Shown here piece after piece: positions 26,911 through 35,135 of a stretch of 64,000 bases of DNA. The position numbers were made by a program, and so were the translations under genes. Each line of letters opens with the position of its first letter. The first letter of the stretch is position 1. The notes beneath the pieces are model-generated. The model saw only the letters and a program-made list of their open reading frames with translations. It was not told the DNA's origin and searched no databases. This stretch comes from an uncultured Microscilla sp. (GTDB taxonomy: Bacteria; Bacteroidota; Bacteroidia; Cytophagales; Microscillaceae), in the NCBI RefSeq assembly GCF_947493425.1, contig NZ_CANLRP010000026.1, positions 1 to 64,000 of the forward strand. Reading direction: 5' to 3'.

Positions 26911-28014
26911 TCAATTTCCAAACCTTCCACCAATACCAAACTCCAAGTTGTCAACACTTCCACGTTGACTTTTTACATGGAAAGCGATAAACATTTTTTT
27001 GTGTAAAAAGTATCGAAGACCATAACGTTCATACACTCGAGTGTCCATGCGTTGTGGCTTGTAAAAATAATATCCAATGCCCACATCACCAAGCAAACGC
27101 CCGGCAATCCAACCCACTCCGGCAGTAAGGGCAAAGCGTTTATTGTGCGGGTGTTCGTCGGCTTGGGCAAGTTCGACCAGTCGCGGATTATGAAAGCCTT
27201 CTACACCAACCTGCCAAAAACTCACCTTCCCCCACATTTTTAGTAAGTGTGCGTGCAAAGCCATAATACCGTATTTTTTTCCGCCAGTAGGGTATTTTTC
27301 TGTGACACCTAACGAGAATCGCAGTAGCCCGTAAGCCGAACGTTTAGGCGCAGTAGCTCGCGAGGCTAAGCTATCGGGTTTGAGGGTTATAGTCGGCTGA
27401 TAACTAAGCCCGATATTGACACTCGAAAGATTTACCCCTTGGTTGGGCAAAGTAAAAGCCGCATTCGAAAAATGGATAATGCCTGTTTGGGCTTGCAAAC
27501 GGAATTGCCTGGTAATGGCATAACTCAATGATAAATGCCCTATCCAAGATGTATTAAGATGGCTTCCTATCATAATATTTTTTGGGTTATGCAACCTGTC
27601 AAAAGGGTTTGTTACATAACCTACCCCCATTCCGGCTATAAAGTTAAGCGTCAATCGGGGAGGGGATGCCGGGTCTCGTCGGTTTTTGCCAAAAGTCAGG
27701 AGGCGTTTTTCGGCAGTTAATTGCACGCTATACGCTTTGCCAAGCATCGGGTCGTCAAAATCCAAGTAATTGAACGATAGCCCAACACGCGGATAATTGA
27801 AAGGTTTGTGCCACCATTTGCGCCCATCGGTTTGTTGCAATACGCGAAATTCAAAGGCATAAGGGTTGCCTCGCCCCAAATGTTGTCCACCTCTAATGAC
27901 AGAAGCTTTGTGCAGATACATATCGTAACTCAATAGCTGTCGGTTGGTTTGTGCATGTAAGTTAGCCATCTGACCGAACAGCAGGCATATAAAATACAGT
28001 GTCTTGTTTGTCAT
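26911..28014 (-). CDS. PagL-like lipid A deacylase (acyloxyacyl hydrolase family)
   Basis: A 367-residue outer-membrane beta-barrel protein with a signal peptide (MTNKTLYFICLLFGQMANLHAQ). The segment GIIHFSNAAFTLPNQGVN matches the active-site region of PagL, in which a histidine followed two residues later by serine removes the 3-O acyl chain of lipid A. The upstream half has alternating beta strands. A C-terminal part of about 150 residues beyond the PagL-like core is typical of the Bacteroidota form. It overlaps the preceding lipoprotein gene by four bases and is translated from the same transcript. A MITE copy follows the stop. Confidence 0.78.
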   Translation of the reverse strand: MTNKTLYFICLLFGQMANLHAQTNRQLLSYDMYLHKASVIRGGQHLGRGNPYAFEFRVLQQTDGRKWWHKPFNYPRVGLSFNYLDFDDPMLGKAYSVQLTAEKRLLTFGKNRRDPASPPRLTLNFIAGMGVGYVTNPFDRLHNPKNIMIGSHLNTSWIGHLSLSYAITRQFRLQAQTGIIHFSNAAFTLPNQGVNLSSVNIGLSYQPTITLKPDSLASRATAPKRSAYGLLRFSLGVTEKYPTGGKKYGIMALHAHLLKMWGKVSFWQVGVEGFHNPRLVELAQADEHPHNKRFALTAGVGWIAGRLLGDVGIGYYFYKPQRMDTRVYERYGLRYFLHKKMFIAFHVKSQRGSVDNLEFGIGGRFGN

Positions 28015-28781
28015 AGTTCTCCATTAATCAACTTGCCACTTCCTGAACCCTGTTGATTGATAATTTTTGGGTTTCCATAATAAATAATATTACCCACACC
28101 GTTGATTGTAGCGTTCAGGGTATCGCTTACCAAAACCTCTACATTGCCCTCTGCCTGGTGCAAAACCGTACAAGTTTTGGTTTGTAAATGTTTGCCCTTA
28201 AAATGTCCGAAACCAACAGGCGGCGACCAATCGCTACTTGTCTGAATAAACGCATAGCGGGTGATACCTGCCAAGCTGATATGCCCTATGTGCTTAAGGC
28301 TTGCATGGAGTTGGTCAGTATGCACCAATAAACGTAAATCCCCTTGGTAATTTGCACTAACATCGAGCCTTTCCGATTTTAAAGTGTCCATCGATTCAAA
28401 CACATCATAACCATTGTGACTAATGCTCCGAAGTTGCGAATAAGGTATTTTCAGATAAGCCTTCCTTTTGGTAAGTCTATCGCATTGCGGAATGGCGGTG
28501 CTGATGTTTAAGAGCTTGTCTTTATCGGTAATTTGTATATAGGGGATAATGTTTTTACTGGCGGTAATAGTCAGTTCCTGGCTGTTGTTTGGCGTAGGTG
28601 TGTCGGCTTGTTGCAAAATGCTGTGTACATGGCATTGCAAACCTATATTGATATGTTCAAAATTGGCGACCGTGCGCGTCGTTGTAATGGTTTTTCCTGC
28701 TGGTTTCAAACAGCGTGTATCACAGGCACTCACTACCAATAAAAGCAAGAGGAATTGATATAGTTGTTTTGCGTAAAACAT
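28011..28781 (-). CDS. DUF2807 (head GIN domain) lipoprotein
   Basis: A 256-residue lipoprotein: the N-terminus ends in LLLVVSAC, a lipobox with the lipidated cysteine at about residue 20. The rest follows the DUF2807 pattern, a beta-helix-like adhesin fold with repeated short strands (FEHINIGLQCHV, LTITASKNIIPYI, LNATINGVGNIIYYG) and the closing GSGKLI. Function is not established for the family; a cell-surface location is expected. The last codons overlap the start of the PagL-like gene by four bases, so the pair is translationally coupled. Confidence 0.8.
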   Translation of the reverse strand: MFYAKQLYQFLLLLLVVSACDTRCLKPAGKTITTTRTVANFEHINIGLQCHVHSILQQADTPTPNNSQELTITASKNIIPYIQITDKDKLLNISTAIPQCDRLTKRKAYLKIPYSQLRSISHNGYDVFESMDTLKSERLDVSANYQGDLRLLVHTDQLHASLKHIGHISLAGITRYAFIQTSSDWSPPVGFGHFKGKHLQTKTCTVLHQAEGNVEVLVSDTLNATINGVGNIIYYGNPKIINQQGSGSGKLINGEL

Positions 28782-28891
28782 ACTTTCTTTGATTTAAACA
28801 TAAAACATGATACCTGACAACTTTTCCAGATGAGTTCTTATCGTTAATAATACAATATAATGGAGTTTTCTCCAAACGGAGCTCTTCGAAG

Positions 28892-29090
28892 TTAATTACG
28901 AATGGGTCAATTACGAATTACGAATGGGCGCAAGGCTTATTAATTACGAATTACGAATGGGCGCAAGGCGTTACTGACTAAATGACGAATGGGGTTGAAG
29001 TAACTATGGTCTACGGACTCCCGACTCTGGACTAAAGTACGAATCGGTTTGAAGTAACTATGGTCTACGGACTCCCGACTCTGGACTAAT
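28892..29090 (-). repeat. Dispersed repeat block, inverted relative to 41.8-42.3 kb
   Basis: Contains two copies of ATTACGAATGGGCGCAAGGC-type units and two of the GGTCTACGGACTCCCGACTC unit. The same units occur in the opposite orientation at 41.8-42.35 and 44.88-45.03 kb. Confidence 0.8.
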
Positions 29091-29193
29091 TGCCCTATTC
29101 GTAATCCCTAACGAGACACATAAAAAAAACGACAAACCACCAAATGTTTTATCACTTGTGACTTGTCGCTTGTTGCTGATCGTTTATAGCAGT

Positions 29194-30210
29194 TTAAGCC
29201 TCTGCCAATACTTGTATATTATTGGTGCGTCGTGGAGCTTTGTCTAGCAAAACATCGGCTAGAGCTTCCGAAATTTGCCCATTAAACAACTTGTCTAACC
29301 AGAAAAACTCACCTGCGGGGTTTACCTCCAGAAAAACATAACGCTCATCGTGGGTAACAATCACGTCGGCAGCCCCATAGTTGAGCCCTAGCTCATCCAT
29401 GAGCTTTAGTAGTTTTGCTTCTACCTCTTGCGGTAGATTGTAAGGTTTCCAGGCATTTTCCAGCCCCACTCCATCGCGTCTCCAGTCGGTTTTCGAAAGT
29501 TCCGACACACTGGAATCTACCGCTGCGGCAAACACTTTGTTGCCTACAATGGTGATACGAAGCTCGACCTTTTTGTCAACTTTTTCCTGAAAAGTCATCG
29601 GACACACCTCCAACCCCTCCAGGTCTTCGAGATGTTCCTCAGTAATTTCGTTGGTAAATACCACATTTTCACGCCCTTCCTTGTCATACACGGCAAACGA
29701 GTGTTGCATTTTGGTAATCAGGGGAGCCTTTACACTATGGTAAAACTCTTTGACCGCTTCGGCATCGTTGGTAAACAAGGTACGGGGAATATCAAGCCCC
29801 AGTTCAGCAGCTATTTGTAGCTGTAGCTGTTTGTTTTCGGTGTGTCTTACCTTGTGGTAAGGGTCCAACGTAAATTTTTTCATGCTGCCCAACATTCCGG
29901 CAAAAGTCTTTTTAGACTCTTCTACCGAAGCCATGTACAATTGCTTGTTGATCTCTTGTGGAATCTCTTGCCCTATTCTAAGCCTGCGATACCAAATCGC
30001 GTCGATGTCTTTGGCAAGGTCAAGATCCATCTGTGCACCCTTGAGGCGCAAAGTTCTCTTGTTGCCTTCGTATCCAGCCGACATCATCAGTTGGGTAGGG
30101 TACAGGTCAGTGTCAAATCGGTAGGCTTTTCCTCCTTTAGCTTCTATAGCTTTGGTTACCAGTGCCACGCTCTCATTGTCGCCGCTCCAGCTAATAATTA
30201 ATACATTCAT
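29194..30210 (-). CDS. mdnC: Graspetide ester-forming ATP-grasp ligase (MdnC/MvdD type)
   Basis: A 338-residue ATP-grasp ligase of the microviridin maturase group. In characterised pathways the MdnC/MvdD enzyme forms the two omega-ester bonds (Thr-Asp and Ser-Glu) on the core peptide. The N-terminus MNVLIISWSGDNESVALVTK and the segment KAIEAKGGKAYRFDTDLYPT are close to MvdD-type enzymes. The ATP-grasp metal-binding pair E295/N297 lies in VFLEVNPAGEF. The central region (residues ~115-230) carries the leader-binding subdomain. It overlaps the upstream ligase gene by four bases. Assignment of ester rather than amide activity rests on resemblance to the named types and on gene order. Confidence 0.88.
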   Translation of the reverse strand: MNVLIISWSGDNESVALVTKAIEAKGGKAYRFDTDLYPTQLMMSAGYEGNKRTLRLKGAQMDLDLAKDIDAIWYRRLRIGQEIPQEINKQLYMASVEESKKTFAGMLGSMKKFTLDPYHKVRHTENKQLQLQIAAELGLDIPRTLFTNDAEAVKEFYHSVKAPLITKMQHSFAVYDKEGRENVVFTNEITEEHLEDLEGLEVCPMTFQEKVDKKVELRITIVGNKVFAAAVDSSVSELSKTDWRRDGVGLENAWKPYNLPQEVEAKLLKLMDELGLNYGAADVIVTHDERYVFLEVNPAGEFFWLDKLFNGQISEALADVLLDKAPRRTNNIQVLAEA

Positions 30211-31199
30211 GCGGTAGTAGTGTGTTGTTTAGTTTTTATCTGTTTATATAGTGTGTTGGCTATTGCTTTAGAAATAGGCAAATCAAGGTCACGTTCCAGC
30301 ATTCCCCATTCACCCAACGGGTTTACCTCCAAAAATACATACTCATCATTGGGAGTATGAATAAGGTCTAAAGCCCCAAACGACAAGTGGAGTTCGTCCA
30401 TAAAACTGACCAGTTTTGCCCGTACATCTGCTGGCAGGCTAAAATGAGTCCACTCAGCTTCGTTAATTTCGCTCCGGCGCCAATCGGTGCCCCCCTGGGC
30501 AGATTGGCTGGTATCAATGGCTCCGGTAAAAAACTCCCCTCCTACATATACTACCCTTAACTCACAGGCTTTTTTGATTTCTTTCTGAAAAGTCATTGGA
30601 CAGTATTGCAACGACTCAAACTCCTCTACGTGTTCGGGGGTTACCTTGTAGGTGTTCATTTGCATAGCCGAACGCCCCATACCATAATCGGTTTGGTCGT
30701 GCATTTTAGTAATAATGTCTTGCTTATTCTTATAAAAGCTCAATGCTTGTGCTGCCTCATTGGTAATCAATGTAGCAGGCACCTGTAATCCGTGTTTTAC
30801 GGCAAGCTTTAGTTGGTACAACTTATTGGCTGCCCGCGAGATATGCTCTAATGGGTCTAACCATATCGCGTGATCGAGTAACAAAAGCGAATTGCGTAAA
30901 ACAGTTTGAGATTCACCTAGGCAAATATTCCTAAAGTCGCCTTGAATTTCTTTGTCCAGTCGTGGCTTCCATATTCGGCGCATCCACACCCCTTCTACCT
31001 CGTCAGTGTCTATAGTACCCTGGGGGGTTTCAATAAAAACCTTGGGAGTGCCTGCCTCTAGGTGAAAGTTCACCTTGATTTCTTCGGGATATAAATCAGT
31101 ATTGATTCTGATGGGGTGGGTACCTATTGCTTCTAAAGCTTGCTGTACCCGGTCTATGGTAAAAAAGTCACCACTGTGGGTCAATAACAATATCTTCAT
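30207..31199 (-). CDS. mdnB: Graspetide amide-forming ATP-grasp ligase (MdnB/MvdC type)
   Basis: A 330-residue ATP-grasp ligase. The start at 31199 (MKILLLTHSGDFFTIDRV) matches MdnB/MvdC-type enzymes, which close the Lys-Glu lactam after esterification; an in-frame ATG at 31244 adds 15 unrelated residues. Other matching segments are IRINTDLYPEE, GVWMRRIWKPR and the ATP-grasp pair E291/N293 in VFLEVNPLGEWGMLE. The stop overlaps the start of the partner ligase, so both are made together. The precursor genes lie 168 bases and further upstream, with a stem-loop in between. Confidence 0.88.
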   Translation of the reverse strand: MKILLLTHSGDFFTIDRVQQALEAIGTHPIRINTDLYPEEIKVNFHLEAGTPKVFIETPQGTIDTDEVEGVWMRRIWKPRLDKEIQGDFRNICLGESQTVLRNSLLLLDHAIWLDPLEHISRAANKLYQLKLAVKHGLQVPATLITNEAAQALSFYKNKQDIITKMHDQTDYGMGRSAMQMNTYKVTPEHVEEFESLQYCPMTFQKEIKKACELRVVYVGGEFFTGAIDTSQSAQGGTDWRRSEINEAEWTHFSLPADVRAKLVSFMDELHLSFGALDLIHTPNDEYVFLEVNPLGEWGMLERDLDLPISKAIANTLYKQIKTKQHTTTA

Positions 31200-31256
31200 T
31201 CGGGGGGTTGCTTTATGAGAAAAACCGGATGGGTTAGGGAACAAAACAAATGTTGA

Positions 31257-31293
31257 ACAAACTACTTGTCTAAAATATAAACAAGTAGTTTGT
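31257..31293. promoter_or_regulatory. Stem-loop between precursor and ligase genes
   Basis: A perfect 13-bp stem (ACAAACTACTTGT with ACAAGTAGTTTGT) and an 11-base loop, in the gap between the precursor stop (31367) and the MdnB-type start (31199). A moderately U-rich stretch follows on the minus strand. It could act as a partial terminator or protect the precursor mRNA. Confidence 0.55.
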
Positions 31294-31366
31294 AAGTCGT
31301 TAGGCTTTTAGCTTTTAAGCCAACAGGTTAAAAACCAAAAGTCTGTATAATGAACAATGGCTGTGT

Positions 31367-31591
31367 CTACCATTCGTCGCTGTCAGAAGGATACTTCATT
31401 GTATAATCTTCGTCAGCATCAGAAGGATACTTCATAGTTTGTTCTATTTTAATCTTCTTCTTTTTGTCAGAAGCAGCAGTGGCGGTGGCAAAAGTAGCAG
31501 CACTTAATCCTCCTTTAGTGTTGGTTAGTTTTTCGTCGGCAATTTGATTTTCTAAAAATTGAGCAAAAAATGGTTTTTTTACCTTTTTCAT
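31367..31591 (-). CDS. mdnA: Two-core microviridin-type precursor peptide 1
   Basis: A 74-residue precursor. The leader has PFFAQFLENQ at residues 7-16, the helix recognised by microviridin ligases, and a double glycine at 27-28. The core end carries two microviridin motifs spaced 12 residues apart: TMKYPSDADE (T52-E61) and TMKYPSDSDE (T64-E73), ending in W74. Each supplies Thr, Lys, Ser and the three acidic partners needed for two esters and one lactam. A lysine-rich spacer separates leader and cores. It lies upstream of both ligase genes on the same strand. Confidence 0.92.
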   Translation of the reverse strand: MKKVKKPFFAQFLENQIADEKLTNTKGGLSAATFATATAASDKKKKIKIEQTMKYPSDADEDYTMKYPSDSDEW

Positions 31592-31781
31592 AAGATGAAT
31601 AATGTTTTGTAATAATTAAAAAATTAGGTACCTGATGTAGTAACTCGCCCAAAGCGAGCATTTCCTACTCATTGCTACAAAGTTAAGCACTTTGTATAAA
31701 ACAAATCGTCCTAATTTACCAACGGTAAGTTTTTAACCATCAACAGGGAGGATGAGTTTATAAAGGGTTGGGTTTGCTATA

Positions 31782-31890
31782 AGCGTATGTCCAAGGGTTT
31801 ATATTTGAGCAGCAAACGTTCGCTTATGCTGTTGGGTTGCCCCACAAAGCGGCTATTTTTTGCTCGCTGTACAAACATTGGACATACGCT
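31782..31890. repeat. Inverted-repeat element between the two precursor genes
   Basis: A 109-bp segment with perfect 13-bp ends (AGCGTATGTCCAA and its complement). It has no coding capacity. The rest of the 382-base gap between precursor genes is AT-rich with no gene. Confidence 0.6.
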
Positions 31891-31973
31891 CTTTTAGAGA
31901 ACACACAATTCAACAAAGTATTTTATTAAGTAATACACTATTGACTGAGTGCTCTCTTATGATGGCTTACTGT

Positions 31974-32144
31974 CTAAAACTCATCATTGTCAGAAGGGTA
32001 CTTCATAGTAACATACTCGTCACTGTCAGAAGGGTACTTTCTGGTCTGAATACAAGTTCCGCCTTTTGCGTTAGTCAAGCTTTCTTCTTTTACCTGGTTT
32101 TCTAAAAATTTGGCGAAAAATGGTTTTTTAACGTTCTTTTTCAT
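31974..32144 (-). CDS. mdnA: Two-core microviridin-type precursor peptide 2
   Basis: A 56-residue precursor from the ATG at 32144 (MKKNVKKPFFAKFLENQ); a longer in-frame start at 32243 would add 33 residues without leader character. The leader has PFFAKFLENQ and KGG at 27-29, closely matching precursor 1. The spacer is much shorter, then come two cores spaced 12 residues: TRKYPSDSDE (T34-E43) and TMKYPSDNDE (T46-E55), ending in F56. The 5' flank (TAATTACAACATAATAAATC before the ATG) resembles that of precursor 1, so gene and leader region were duplicated together. Confidence 0.92.
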   Translation of the reverse strand: MKKNVKKPFFAKFLENQVKEESLTNAKGGTCIQTRKYPSDSDEYVTMKYPSDNDEF

Positions 32145-32383
32145 GAGATTTATTATGTTGTAATTAGTTGAATAATAAGTACTTGTATGTGTGATATTAA
32201 AAGTCAAGGCATGCGCATGCTCGCTTTTTTTATTTGTGTGCAATCTCTATGTTTTGAGATTATTCTCCAAAAAGAGAAAGAATAATATTTGGTTTGCAGC
32301 TTTTTTTGATCTCAACTTATTTGAATAACAAGTAATTATATAATTTTTCAAAGAACATCTCTTTGACTACTACTCGCTTAGCA
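32145..32383. other. Upstream region of the graspetide cluster
   Basis: AT-rich region that should contain the promoter for the precursor genes. No clear TAnnTTTG element at a convincing distance was seen, and no further precursor core motif on either strand. Confidence 0.45.
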
Positions 32384-32421
32384 CTCCAGGAAAATCTCTA
32401 ATAAAATTGCTTTTCCTGGAG
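32384..32421. other. Perfect stem-loop of unknown role
   Basis: An 11-bp stem (CTCCAGGAAAA with TTTTCCTGGAG) with a 16-base loop, in the gene-free gap upstream of the precursor genes. Confidence 0.45.
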
Positions 32422-32759
32422 AATATTTTAAGGTGTTTGTAAAACAAAAATGACTTTTGCAAGTATACAAAAAAGCAAAACAATATTCTTTTAATCACCG
32501 AAACTAATGCCACAATCAATTGATTAATAAACATTTGACTTATTTTCAACAAATATACGATTGATCACTATCACTTGGTTTACTTAGAGAAAATCCTCCT
32601 ATAAAGATGAATTTCCTGTGTAGGCTGTTTTGCCTGCCTTGAGGCACTATAAATAGGCTATAAACTTGCTTTAAAAGCATTTTATAAAATCAAAAAATAG
32701 CACTAAATCAATATCAATACATTTAAAACACACTTTATAGTAAGGTAGATATAAATTTG

Positions 32760-32850
32760 AAAAGAAAAGTACCTGATGTAAAAGTACTCAGACTTTTCTT
32801 TTCATGAACAAACCCCTCCAAAGTAGCCCTACGCCACCCTGAAGGGGTTT
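32760..32850 (-). terminator. Two hairpins downstream of the WG-repeat gene
   Basis: An 8-bp stem (AAACCCCT at 32810 with AGGGGTTT ending 32850) lies 25 bases after the WG-repeat gene stop on the minus strand. Further on is a perfect 11-bp stem (AAAAGAAAAGT, 32760-32770, with ACTTTTCTTTT, 32792-32802). Either could terminate that transcript. Confidence 0.45.
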
Positions 32851-32875
32851 ATGCACACATTAATTGCCTCAGTCT

Positions 32876-34855
32876 TTAATCCCCCACTTTTGCCAGCCCT
32901 TCTCGAAACCTGCCTATACTACCATATTTTGGTGCAACTACTATTTGGGTCTTTTTGTTGATCAACCCCCACCGCTTGCCTTTTTTTATTTGGGCAAGCC
33001 CTTCTCGAAACGGCTTGATCAAGTCTAGCTTAGTAGCCAACATTGGTTTACCGTTGCGGTTATATACCATTACCTGTTTGTGTTGGTTGATGTTGGTAGT
33101 TACAACACAAAAGAACTCATCTTCTAGGCTCTCCGAAAAACCCCTGAACCTATACTTGCCCCACGGAAATATCACTTTGCCCTGCTCGTTTACCAAGGCT
33201 ATTTTACCATTGTTGTACAACATAAAAAACTCGTTTAGAAACCAATTGAGGTGTTGTAGTTTCATTGTAAATAATAGCTGCCCTTGAGCATTGTACATAC
33301 TTGTAGCGTTTTTGGTTTCTGCCTGCCAAAATACCTTCTCTTCGCTTTCATAAAAACGGTATATACGCAGATATTTTATCGGAACCACTGTTTTGCCTTG
33401 CAGATCTAGCAAACCCTTTTTACCCTTTTTTTCTATAGACAGCAGCAGGCTGTCTCTCATCGTTACATCATCAGCTTCTATAGCAATAGGCAACACCACT
33501 TTTCCTGTAGAGTCAATCAAGCCCCACTTGCCTCCTTTTTTTACAACCGATAGTGAATAGTTGAACCGATTGGCTTTGTCGTATGCCAAAGGAATCACCA
33601 CTTTGCCAGTAGTATCCATAAATCCGTATTTTTGATTTTTTTCTACCAATGCCAATCCTCTTTGAAAATACCCCAGGTAATCGTACTCCAGCGGAATGAC
33701 CAATTGGCAGTTGGTGTTGATAAACCCCCATTTACCTTGTTTTTTTACCGACGCAAGCCCTTTATGAAAAACACTGACTCTATCATACACTATAGGTAGC
33801 ATTACCTTTCCTGCTGTATCTACGATGCCCTTCTTGCCACCTTGTTTTACAATGAGCAAAGTCTTACTGGCTAACTGGATGCTTTGGTACCTGAGCGGAA
33901 GCAACTGTTTGCCCTGCTGATTGACCAACTTCCACAACTTACCTGTTCTTACTATGATCAAATGCTTGTTCAACACACTTACCCGGTCGACCCCGACAGG
34001 CACCAATAACCCACCTTTTGCGGTAAATGCTCCCCACTTCAGCCCTTGCTTTACCAAAATAAAATCGCTGTTGGCATAATAGTACAAGTAGGTAAATTCC
34101 AGAGGAATCATTATTTTACCAGTACTATCCACCATTCCCCACCGACCGTTTTTCTTTACCTTGATATATCCACGCTTGGCGGTGCTCCTTACCTTGTCGA
34201 AAACGGGATCAATCACCACTTTTCCCTGTTGGTTCACCAAGCCCCAGTAATCCCCCTTTTTTACTCTTGCTACTCCTTGGTAAAAGTCTGTGACCTTGTC
34301 AAACTCTATGGGTACTATCACTTTGCCATCTTGCCCAATGAGTCCCCACTTGTTGTTTATTTTTACCCGGTAAAAACCCTCTTTGGCGTAGCTGTCTATA
34401 TGGTCATATTTTGATTCAATAACGGCTTTGCCTGCTTGATCAATAAATCCCCACTTTCCCTCTTCTTTTACCTTGGCACGTCCCCGCAAAAACCAGCCAG
34501 CCTCTTCATACTGAAACTCAATCACTGCTTTACCTTTTTTATTAATAAACCCCCACTTGCCTTCTTTCTTTACTCTTGCCAATCCATTAGAAAAAGGGCG
34601 GGCATCTTCGTACCTAAATCTGATCACTACTTTGCCCTTTTTATTAATAAACCCCCACTTTTTTCTTTTTTGTACTGCTATGAGCCCCTCCGAACAATCG
34701 CGGGCATTGCTATATTTAAGAGAAACCACCACTTTGCCAGCGCGATTGATAAACCCATACTTTTGAGAGGGCTGCTCCTTTTGGGGAGTAGGTAGCTGTG
34801 CATGTGCCAATAGTTGCCCAAAGCAAAGCAGAAGTAATAGATTAAGGTATTTCAT
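32876..34855 (-). CDS. Exported WG-repeat protein
   Basis: A 659-residue protein with a signal peptide (MKYLNLLLLLCFGQLLAHAQ); this fixes the start at 34855 rather than the ATG at 34909. After it the whole protein is a string of about 20 WG repeats of 27-30 residues with the pattern KWGFINxxGKVVIxxxYDxxxxFxxGLAxVKK. The repeat is frequent in Bacteroidota surface and periplasmic proteins and probably forms a beta-rich array for protein or ligand binding. Some central repeats have lost the WG pair. No catalytic domain is visible. It is transcribed toward the graspetide cluster on the same strand but is well separated from it. Confidence 0.88.
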   Translation of the reverse strand: MKYLNLLLLLCFGQLLAHAQLPTPQKEQPSQKYGFINRAGKVVVSLKYSNARDCSEGLIAVQKRKKWGFINKKGKVVIRFRYEDARPFSNGLARVKKEGKWGFINKKGKAVIEFQYEEAGWFLRGRAKVKEEGKWGFIDQAGKAVIESKYDHIDSYAKEGFYRVKINNKWGLIGQDGKVIVPIEFDKVTDFYQGVARVKKGDYWGLVNQQGKVVIDPVFDKVRSTAKRGYIKVKKNGRWGMVDSTGKIMIPLEFTYLYYYANSDFILVKQGLKWGAFTAKGGLLVPVGVDRVSVLNKHLIIVRTGKLWKLVNQQGKQLLPLRYQSIQLASKTLLIVKQGGKKGIVDTAGKVMLPIVYDRVSVFHKGLASVKKQGKWGFINTNCQLVIPLEYDYLGYFQRGLALVEKNQKYGFMDTTGKVVIPLAYDKANRFNYSLSVVKKGGKWGLIDSTGKVVLPIAIEADDVTMRDSLLLSIEKKGKKGLLDLQGKTVVPIKYLRIYRFYESEEKVFWQAETKNATSMYNAQGQLLFTMKLQHLNWFLNEFFMLYNNGKIALVNEQGKVIFPWGKYRFRGFSESLEDEFFCVVTTNINQHKQVMVYNRNGKPMLATKLDLIKPFREGLAQIKKGKRWGLINKKTQIVVAPKYGSIGRFREGLAKVGD

Positions 34856-34915
34856 AAAAGTGTTTCTTTTTTTATTTAAAGTATAAAAACTGGTGTTTTT
34901 TACAGACATTGGATA

Positions 34916-35077
34916 AGAGCTTGTTTAAAAATCATTAATTAGGTCTTTTACGTGCCTTTCCTGATTATATATTGTCAAATTTATCAGCAATAGCGCTGCT
35001 ATTACTTCAAAATTTGACGCATCTAATCTGAAAACTCATCATAAAATCTCCTATAAATGAAAATTTAAACAAGCTCT
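34916..35077. mobile_element. MITE-like element with 14-bp inverted ends
   Basis: A 162-bp segment bounded by perfect 14-bp inverted repeats (AGAGCTTGTTTAAA). It is AT-rich and without coding capacity. It sits between the divergent WG-repeat and ABC transporter genes and ends one base before an in-frame ATG of the ABC gene. Confidence 0.6.
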
Positions 35078-35135
35078 AATGGTGCACGCATGTCAAAAAG
35101 TGCCCGTTGCCAAATTAAATCATATTCACATAAAA

